NCBI GenBank assembly: GCA_009841265.1
Contig: VXMB01000007.1
Location: 536,173 to 600,172, forward strand
Source: Gemmatimonadota bacterium
Lineage (GTDB): Bacteria; JAAXHH01
Direction of reading: 5' to 3'
Length of the DNA: 64,000 nt
Shown: in pieces, positions 58,730 through 64,000 of the stretch
Position numbering within the stretch: position 1 is the first letter of the stretch
How the letters are laid out: each line of letters starts with the position of its first letter
The notes under the pieces: model-generated
Databases searched by the model: none
The model's input: only the letters and a program-made list of their open reading frames with translations
What the model was told of the DNA's origin: nothing
Program-made: the position numbers and the translations under genes

Positions 58730-60688
58730 ATGATGCGTGACCTTTGCATACTTGCGGGAAGATGGCTTGTCTTCGCCCTGCTTCCCCTGACGCTGTCCGG
58801 ATCAGTCTTCGCACAGCCCATTGAACAGATGCGATCCGACCACTTGCTGAAAGTAGACCTGCTCTACATAGGCGCCCATCCCGATGATGAAAGCGGGGTC
58901 ACGGCCACTTTCGCGCGCGAGGTCCTCGACGGCGGCGCGAAGGCGGGTATCGTGCTCATCACGCGCGGCGAGGGTGGCGGCAACGCCATCGGCCGGGAGC
59001 TCGGACCCTCGCTGGGCATACTTCGCGAGGCCGAGATCCGACGGTCCGCCGCCGAGTACGGAGTGGACCTGGTCTACTTCCTGGACAAGACCGATTTCTT
59101 CTACACGCTTAGCGACCAGGCCACCTTCGACGTGTGGGGCTACGAGGACACGCTGGGCAGGGTCGTGCGGATGGTCCGCCTGCTCCGTCCGGAAGTCATC
59201 GTGACCATGTGGCCCGGCCCGGGCACCCACGGCCATCACCAGGTGGCGGCCCGGCTTGCCACGGAGGCCTTCACCGCCGCGGCCGATCCCGAACAGTTTC
59301 CGGCGCAGATCGAGGACGAGTATCTGCGCACGTGGCAGCCGGCGAAACTGTACTACAATGCCCGGCGGCTTGGTGCCGTCTTCATACCCACGGGCGACAT
59401 CTCGCCCAGCCGCTTCATGAGCTACGCGGAGATCAAGTCCCTGGCCCTGCGCAACTTCCGGTCGCAGGGTTTCGACCGAAGAGCCACGGTGCCGCCGCGC
59501 GGTGCCGGGGCGGAGGCGTTCATGCTGGTCAAGTCTCTCGTGCCGCCTTCGCCGAAAGGCCTCAAGACCCTCCTTGGCGGTCTGGAGGGCCCGCGCGATC
59601 CCGGCATCGCTCTGGGTCCGCCGCCTTCGACGGAACCGCTGTCCATTGGCATGGTGCCCCGTTCGGACATCGTCCGCTACCGCCGCTGGGCCGAAGCACA
59701 CCAGGTATCATGGGTCGCGGACCTGTTGCCCGCCGCGCTGTCCATCGGATCGGGCATGACCGGTGCCCTGGAGGCGAGGGTCGTCAGCCGGATCCCCGAA
59801 GGCGCATCGGGCCGGGTAAGGCTCGATCTTCCCGAAGGGTGGGCGGGCGGCCCCCTGCAGGCGGACTACGAGGTACCGGGACGCGGCGAGACGACGGTCT
59901 CCTTCACCGTACGCGTGCCGGATGATGTCGTGCAGGGCAGCTACCCGGTGCGGCTGTCGGCCGACCAGGCGGAAGGTTCGGGTCCGGCCGGCCAGACCGT
60001 TGACGGCAGCGGCATGATCGACGTGCTGCCGGTCATGGATCTCGCGCCCGCGGCGGGTCCCGTGGAGATCGACGGTGATCTCGCAGACTGGGCGGGGATC
60101 GAGCCCCATGCCATCCCGTCGGACCACATCTGGTCGGGTTCCCTGCCGGGTGGCGACGACGACTGCAGCGCGGTCTTCCGCGCAGCCTACGACCAGACGA
60201 ACCTGTACGTCGCCGTGGACGTGCGGGACGACGCGGTGGTCTGCAACATCGCGCCGGACGACATCAAGGGCCACTGGCGGTCCGATGCTGTGGAAATCTG
60301 CGTCGACCCCTCCGGCCGGAGCGACAACACGCTGTCGGTCTTCAAGGCGGGCATCTTTCCCGGCACCACGGCGGGACGCGAACCCAGGGCGGCAAGGGAC
60401 GCCGACGCGCATCAGGGTGTGATCGAGAAGACGGCGCCGGGCATGCGGGTGGCGTCCAGGTTCGCCGCGACCGGCTACGTGATCGAGACCGCCATCCCCT
60501 GGGCCGACATGCCGGGTGGCGCGCCGCCGCAGATTGGCGAGACCATCGGCTTCAACGTGGTGATCTACGACGGCGACGAGACCGATGCCGGTCCCGGGGC
60601 CAACATCGGCAAGGCCCGCCTGGCCTGGTCCTACCGACCGTCCGCCCAGGCCCTGCCTTACTACTACGGCCGGGCCGTGGTCCGGTAG
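58730..60688 (+). CDS. Secreted LmbE/PIG-L deacetylase with NEW3-like and CBM9-like domains
   Basis: A 652-residue exported enzyme. Signal peptide to FAQ28-29. The PIG-L zinc site is IGAHPDDESG (residues 49-54) plus GTHGHHQVAARLATEA (His). Deacetylase part to ~residue 290; a beta-sandwich of the NEW3 type (~340-430, GETTVSFTVRVPDDVVQGSY); and a CBM9-like carbohydrate-binding domain (~440-652, VEIDGDLADWAGIEPHAIPS, NLYVAVDVRDDAVV, HWRSDAVEICVDPSGRSDN). Probably removes acetyl from N-acetylated sugar or polysaccharide outside the cytoplasm. Much longer than BshB/MshB thiol enzymes. Confidence 0.9.
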   Translation: MMRDLCILAGRWLVFALLPLTLSGSVFAQPIEQMRSDHLLKVDLLYIGAHPDDESGVTATFAREVLDGGAKAGIVLITRGEGGGNAIGRELGPSLGILREAEIRRSAAEYGVDLVYFLDKTDFFYTLSDQATFDVWGYEDTLGRVVRMVRLLRPEVIVTMWPGPGTHGHHQVAARLATEAFTAAADPEQFPAQIEDEYLRTWQPAKLYYNARRLGAVFIPTGDISPSRFMSYAEIKSLALRNFRSQGFDRRATVPPRGAGAEAFMLVKSLVPPSPKGLKTLLGGLEGPRDPGIALGPPPSTEPLSIGMVPRSDIVRYRRWAEAHQVSWVADLLPAALSIGSGMTGALEARVVSRIPEGASGRVRLDLPEGWAGGPLQADYEVPGRGETTVSFTVRVPDDVVQGSYPVRLSADQAEGSGPAGQTVDGSGMIDVLPVMDLAPAAGPVEIDGDLADWAGIEPHAIPSDHIWSGSLPGGDDDCSAVFRAAYDQTNLYVAVDVRDDAVVCNIAPDDIKGHWRSDAVEICVDPSGRSDNTLSVFKAGIFPGTTAGREPRAARDADAHQGVIEKTAPGMRVASRFAATGYVIETAIPWADMPGGAPPQIGETIGFNVVIYDGDETDAGPGANIGKARLAWSYRPSAQALPYYYGRAVVR

Positions 60689-60768
60689 GCCGCCCATTCG
60701 ACTGGCCGCCCATTCGACTGGGCGCCCATTCGACAGGCCGCCCATTCGATTGGCCGCCCGCCCACCGA
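60689..60768. repeat. 16-base tandem repeat, four and a half units
   Basis: GGCCGCCCATTCGACT and variants (…GACA, …GATT, and one with GGGCGCCC) are repeated from the deacetylase stop to 60768. The shared core CGCCCATTCGA resembles the array at 58626-58717. Confidence 0.85.
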
Positions 60769-60781
60769 GAAGGGAATCGCA

Positions 60782-61342
60782 TTGAACCGCGACGACGCGC
60801 TCGCATTGCTGCACGAACACACGAAGACGGACAGCCTGCGGAAGCACGCCCTGGGCGTGGAGGCCGCCATGCGCCACTACGCCAGGAAGTACGTCGAGGA
60901 CGAGGAGAAATGGGGCATCGTGGGCCTGCTGCACGACTTCGACTACGAAGCCACGCCCGACCCCGAGGACCATCCCATGCGCGGGGCGAAAATCCTGGAG
61001 GAGCAGGGCTATCCCGAGGACGTCATCTACGCCATCAAGTCCCACGCCACCTACCTCGGCCTCGAACGGCGCAGCCTGATGGACAAGACGCTCTTCGCCG
61101 TGGATGAACTCGTGGGGTTCATCACCGCGGTCGCCCTCGTGCGTCCCTCCGGAAGCGTGCACGAGGTGAGGGTGAAATCCGTGCGCAAGAAGATGAAGGC
61201 CATCGCCTTCGCCCGGGCCGTTTCCCGCGAGGACATCGTCGAAGGGGCCGAAAGTCTCGGCCTCGATCTGGGCGATCACATCGCCAACGTCATCGAGGCC
61301 ATGCAGGGCGAAGCCGCCGCGCTGGGTCTCGCCGGTTCCTAG
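60782..61342 (+). CDS. HD-domain (HDIG-type) hydrolase
   Basis: A 186-residue phosphohydrolase-like protein. The start is TTG 60782, with AAGGGA six bases upstream. LRKHALGVEAAMRHYARKY supplies the first His, GIVGLLHDFDYEATPDPEDH the HD motif, and IYAIKSHATYLGLER and FAVDELVGFITAVALVRPSG the later His and Asp. Resembles the HDIG proteins of ~190 residues found in many anaerobes and marine bacteria. Substrate probably a nucleotide or phosphoester. Confidence 0.85.
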   Translation: MNRDDALALLHEHTKTDSLRKHALGVEAAMRHYARKYVEDEEKWGIVGLLHDFDYEATPDPEDHPMRGAKILEEQGYPEDVIYAIKSHATYLGLERRSLMDKTLFAVDELVGFITAVALVRPSGSVHEVRVKSVRKKMKAIAFARAVSREDIVEGAESLGLDLGDHIANVIEAMQGEAAALGLAGS

Positions 61343-61539
61343 CCGGCTTCCGGCCTGCTCCTAGCCTGCCGTGGACCGTTCCTCTCCAGCCGGTCAGACT
61401 GCCCATATACCCACAATAGTTTTTTTCTTACGAGATATCCGAACTCGATTTCGGCTATTCATTATACAAGGGGTCTGCAACCTGAGGGATTGTACACCCG
61501 GTTCTTCAGTCTATTTACCGTCACCATCATGGAGAAACG

Positions 61540-61785
61540 ATGGAACGTAAGGATTGGGTAATGCTCGGTGGTTTTGTCGGAACGATTTTGACGATCATTG
61601 TCGTCTTCTTCGCTGGATTGCAGACCATGAACAGTCGTTTCGAGGCGGTAGATCGTCGTTTCGAGGCGGTAGATCGTCGTTTCGTGGCGATTGAAAACCG
61701 ACTGTTATCTATTGAGGAACATCTCAGGGGTTCCGATGCTTCCATTGATGACGCCGCATCGGCCAATAGGGAGTCAATACCGTAG
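61540..61785 (+). CDS. Small membrane-anchored heptad-repeat protein
   Basis: An 81-residue protein with GGAG before ATG 61540. N-terminal membrane helix (VMLGGFVGTILTIIVVFFAG), then heptads SRFEAVDRRFEAVDRRFVAI encoded by a 21-base unit repeated almost exactly (61636-61690), and an acidic tail. A cytoplasmic or periplasmic coiled coil attached to the membrane. The 197-base gap before it has no gene. Confidence 0.65.
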   Translation: MERKDWVMLGGFVGTILTIIVVFFAGLQTMNSRFEAVDRRFEAVDRRFVAIENRLLSIEEHLRGSDASIDDAASANRESIP

Positions 61786-61826
61786 TTTCATCCTGTTGAA
61801 CAAGATCGTAGACCTGGAGGCTAAAA

Positions 61827-62108
61827 TTGACTGCAACATCCCGTGACAACTGGACATTCGGCGCACAGATTGCAACCGCAGTCGGGATGTTCCTGGTGAC
61901 ACTCGGAATCCTCTTTATCGCGACGCTCACTTACCTGGATCGGGAAGACAAGGAGTTCAGGGATGAGGTAAGATCGGAGCTGAAGGAGATGCGCACCGAG
62001 TTTGTCGCTCTGCGTACCGAGTTCTCATCCATGAGATCCGAGATACATGATATGAATACGCGTCTCGGACGGGTTGAAGGTTACCTGAGGGTGTCCGGAG
62101 GGGATTGA
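61827..62108 (+). CDS. Small membrane-anchored coiled-coil protein
   Basis: A 93-residue protein starting at TTG 61827 behind GGAGGCTAAAA, nearly the same initiation region as the coiled-coil gene at 58162 (GGAGGTTTAAA-TTG). Membrane helix IATAVGMFLVTLGILFIATL, then RSELKEMRTEFVALRTEFSS and MRSEIHDMNTRLGRVEGYLR as coiled coil. It follows the heptad-repeat gene by 41 bases; the two are probably cotranscribed. Confidence 0.68.
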   Translation: MTATSRDNWTFGAQIATAVGMFLVTLGILFIATLTYLDREDKEFRDEVRSELKEMRTEFVALRTEFSSMRSEIHDMNTRLGRVEGYLRVSGGD

Positions 62109-62159
62109 TTCGATCCCCTGATTGGCCATCCACACCGTGGGGCCACTGCCCCAAACCCG

Positions 62160-62188
62160 TTGACGTCCGGGTGATTTAGGTGTAGTTT
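62160..62188 (+). promoter_or_regulatory. Promoter of the mutase gene
   Basis: TTGACG (62160-62165), 17-base spacer, TAGTTT (62183-62188), ~55 bases before ATG 62242. I see no cobalamin-riboswitch signature in the gap. Confidence 0.5.
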
Positions 62189-62241
62189 TCAGGGTCCGTT
62201 CAGCCACCCTTCTACCCGTTTGTAACGCGGACTTACCGGTC

Positions 62242-63915
62242 ATGGATGCTGGCAAGGAATCCCTTGAAACGGCCCGGAAAGCATGGGAAGAGCAGAAGTT
62301 GAAGCCGGCGCTGGAGCGGCTGCCCGAACGCAGCGACCGTTTCGAGACCGGCTCCGGCATTCCCGTGAAGCGGCTGTACACGCCCGAGGACACGGCAAAC
62401 ATCGATCCGGATGCCGATATCGGAATGCCGGGGGAGTATCCCTTTACGCGGGGCATCCGCCCGACCATGTACCGCGGTCGGCTCTGGACGATGCGGCAAT
62501 ACGCGGGATTCGGTTCGGCCGAAGAGACCAACGCCCGTTACCGGTACCTCCTGTCCCAGGGCCAGACCGGGCTTTCCGTGGCCTTCGACCTGCCCACCCA
62601 GATCGGCTATGATTCCGATCATCCCGTGGTGGCCGGGGAGGTTGGCCGCACGGGCGTGGCGATATCCACGATCGACGACATGCGGACCCTCTTCGATGAA
62701 ATCCCGCAGGAGTCGGTCAGCACTTCACTCACCATCAACGCCACGGCCACGGTGCTTGTGGCGCTCTACGCGGCCGTGGCCGAAGAGCGCGGCGTACCGC
62801 TGGAGCGGCTCGCGGGTACGGTCCAGAACGACATCCTGAAGGAATACATCGCGCGGGGCACCTTCATCTACCCGCCTGGTCCCTCCCTGCGCCTGGCCAC
62901 CGACCTGATCCGGTTCTGCGCCGGCAGCATGCCGAAATGGAACCCTATCAGCATCAGCGGGTACCACATAAGGGAAGCGGGCGCCACGGCCGTGCAGGAG
63001 GTCGCCTTCACCCTCGCCAACGGGCTGGGGTACGTGAAGGCGGTCACGGACGCCGGGATGGACGTGGACGCCTTCGCGCCCCAGCTCTCCTTCTTCTTCA
63101 ACGCCCACAACCAGTTCTTCGAAGAGGTGGCCAAGTTCCGCGCGGCCCGGCGGCTCTGGGCCCGGCTCATGCGGGAAAGGGTGGGGGCGAAGAACCCCCG
63201 GTCCTGGCAGCTCAGGTTTCACACACAGACCGGCGGATCGACGCTGACCGCGCAGCAGCCGGAGAACAACGTCGTGCGGGTGGCGCTGCAGGCCCTGGCG
63301 GCGGTGTGCGGCGGCACACAGTCCCTCCATACCAACAGTCTCGACGAAGCGCTCGCCCTGCCCTCCGAATCGGCGGCGACCCTGGCCCTGAGGACGCAGC
63401 AGGTCATCGCCCACGAGACCGGGGCGGCCGACACGGTGGACCCCTTTGCCGGGTCCTATTTCGTGGAAGCGCTGACCGGCGAGATCGAGGCGGCGGCGAG
63501 GGCGCATCTGGAACGCATCGACGGTTACGGCGGCGCCCTGGGGGCCATCGAGGCGGGTTATCCCCAGGAGGAGATCAGCCGCAGCGCCTATGCCTGCCAG
63601 ATGGCCGTCGAACGGGAAGAACAAGTCATCGTGGGGGTGAACCGCTTTACCGGCGATGATGAGGAGGGGCCGGCGCCTTTTCCAATCGATCCCGCCATCG
63701 AAGCACGCCAGGTGGAACGGGTGCGCGCTTTCAGGAAGGAGCGGGACGGGCGGGCCTCGGCACGGGCGCTCGAGGCGCTCGAATCGTCGGCCCGCACGCA
63801 GGACAACCTGATGCCGCTGATCATCGATGCCGTGCGCGGGCGGGCCACCCTGGGCGAGATCTGCGATACGCTCCGCGACGTCTTCGGAGAATACCGGCGC
63901 CCAGAGCGGTTTTGA
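62242..63915 (+). CDS. mutA: Methylmalonyl-CoA mutase large subunit (no B12 domain)
   Basis: A 557-residue catalytic subunit. [20 protein letters not shown] contains the Tyr and RQYAG block of methylmalonyl-CoA-specific enzymes; [18 protein letters not shown] and [20 protein letters not shown] follow, with Arg where isobutyryl-CoA mutase has Gln. NISISGYH-type [18 protein letters not shown] and [19 protein letters not shown] complete the barrel. It ends where the B12-binding domain would begin, so a separate small subunit is expected, possibly downstream of the window. Converts (R)-methylmalonyl-CoA to succinyl-CoA in propionate metabolism. Confidence 0.93.
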   Translation: MDAGKESLETARKAWEEQKLKPALERLPERSDRFETGSGIPVKRLYTPEDTANIDPDADIGMPGEYPFTRGIRPTMYRGRLWTMRQYAGFGSAEETNARYRYLLSQGQTGLSVAFDLPTQIGYDSDHPVVAGEVGRTGVAISTIDDMRTLFDEIPQESVSTSLTINATATVLVALYAAVAEERGVPLERLAGTVQNDILKEYIARGTFIYPPGPSLRLATDLIRFCAGSMPKWNPISISGYHIREAGATAVQEVAFTLANGLGYVKAVTDAGMDVDAFAPQLSFFFNAHNQFFEEVAKFRAARRLWARLMRERVGAKNPRSWQLRFHTQTGGSTLTAQQPENNVVRVALQALAAVCGGTQSLHTNSLDEALALPSESAATLALRTQQVIAHETGAADTVDPFAGSYFVEALTGEIEAAARAHLERIDGYGGALGAIEAGYPQEEISRSAYACQMAVEREEQVIVGVNRFTGDDEEGPAPFPIDPAIEARQVERVRAFRKERDGRASARALEALESSARTQDNLMPLIIDAVRGRATLGEICDTLRDVFGEYRRPERF

Positions 63916-64000
63916 GCCACGGCCGTGTCGCGACGCCGGCGCGTCCCGAGCGGTTTTGAGCCACGGCCGTGTCGCGACGCCGGCGCGTCCCGAGCGGTTT
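63904..64000 (+). repeat. 44-base tandem repeat starting inside the mutase stop region, running off the window
   Basis: GAGCGGTTTTGAGCCACGGC begins units at 63904, 63948 and 63992 (period 44), identical as far as visible. The first unit includes the last codons and TGA of the mutase gene. The array continues beyond base 64000, so its length is unknown. Confidence 0.9.

Noticed and set aside
58730..60688. LmbE protein as bacillithiol/mycothiol deacetylase (BshB/MshB)
   Set aside because: It has a signal peptide and two extra carbohydrate-related domains; thiol-pathway deacetylases are short and cytoplasmic.
60689..60768. CRISPR-like array
   Set aside because: The units are contiguous 16-base repeats without spacers, and no cas gene is present. 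The same holds for the arrays at 58626, 63904 and 24456.
62109..62241. Cobalamin riboswitch before the mutase gene
   Set aside because: The gap is only ~130 bases, contains a promoter, and lacks a B12-box-like GCCACTG context with the needed helices; the GGCCACTGCCCC there is not followed by the rest of the element.

Overview
The window is chromosomal DNA from a GC-rich bacterium with an outer membrane (a lipoprotein, a CcmH-type cytochrome c maturation protein, secreted enzymes). The gene mix is phytanoyl-CoA-type dioxygenases, Gfo/Idh/MocA oxidoreductases, formylglycine-type sulfatases, D-threonine-aldolase-like enzymes, a xylose-isomerase-like epimerase and an LmbE-type deacetylase with a sugar-binding tail. 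That mix recalls uncultured marine lineages such as Latescibacterota or Poribacteria; this placement is inference from gene content only. TAG, TGA and TAA are all ordinary stops. TTG and GTG starts behind good Shine-Dalgarno sequences are common. A recurring promoter pattern, TTGACG-N17-TATCTT or close to it, precedes tRNA-Glu, the enoyl-CoA hydratase, arsR and the mutase gene.

Layout. 0-1.9 kb: an AT-richer accessory stretch with an Mrr-like restriction endonuclease (cut by the window edge) and an unknown protein. 2-5.2 kb: two tandem PotD-like binding proteins and a PhyH oxygenase. 5.2-12.2 kb: a locus rebuilt by successive tandem duplications, with an intact sulfatase, an APH-family kinase and purK, plus truncated copies of each, and DUF3500, secreted and GGCT genes in the gaps. 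12-16 kb: purE, a DCC thiol protein, YpdA and an ABC-F ATPase. 16-23.5 kb: an enoyl-CoA hydratase, two D-threonine-aldolase-like enzymes, an oxidoreductase and an MFS-HEAT fusion. 23.7-30.6 kb: a broken coiled-coil repeat gene, CcmH, LysR, inositol-phosphate synthase with an unknown partner, a third PotD-like protein, QueF and bacilliredoxin. 30.8-37.8 kb: sugar-type catabolic enzymes, a gamma-synthase-family enzyme, an arsR-arsI operon and a beta-propeller. 37.8-46.3 kb: an M16 peptidase, a Rieske oxygenase and a complete, translationally coupled potA-potD-potB-potC operon. 46.5-53.9 kb: a phosphatase-Tag fusion, PC4, an aminotransferase, PhyH, a lipoprotein, a sulfatase and a dGTPase. 54-64 kb: tRNA-Gln and tRNA-Glu, several small membrane coiled-coil proteins, MarR, a cluster of DnaA-box-like sites beside an AT-rich stretch, a hydroxyacid dehydrogenase, an LmbE deacetylase between two minisatellites, an HD hydrolase and the methylmalonyl-CoA mutase large subunit.

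How the genes fit together. Four PotD-like receptors but only one set of PotABC suggest several receptors feeding one importer. The Rieske oxygenase beside it has the Glu-His-His arrangement seen in carnitine/betaine oxygenases, so the imported solutes may be quaternary amines or polyamines. YpdA and bacilliredoxin point to a bacillithiol-like thiol. ArsR and ArsI form a compact organoarsenical response. The most unusual observations are the multiply duplicated APH/sulfatase/purK locus, the scattered family of small coiled-coil membrane proteins built of 21- or 33-base repeats, a stand-alone SAM-hydroxide-adenosyltransferase-like barrel carried as a lipoprotein, the near-leaderless arsR, and a candidate replication-origin-like region near 56.9 kb.
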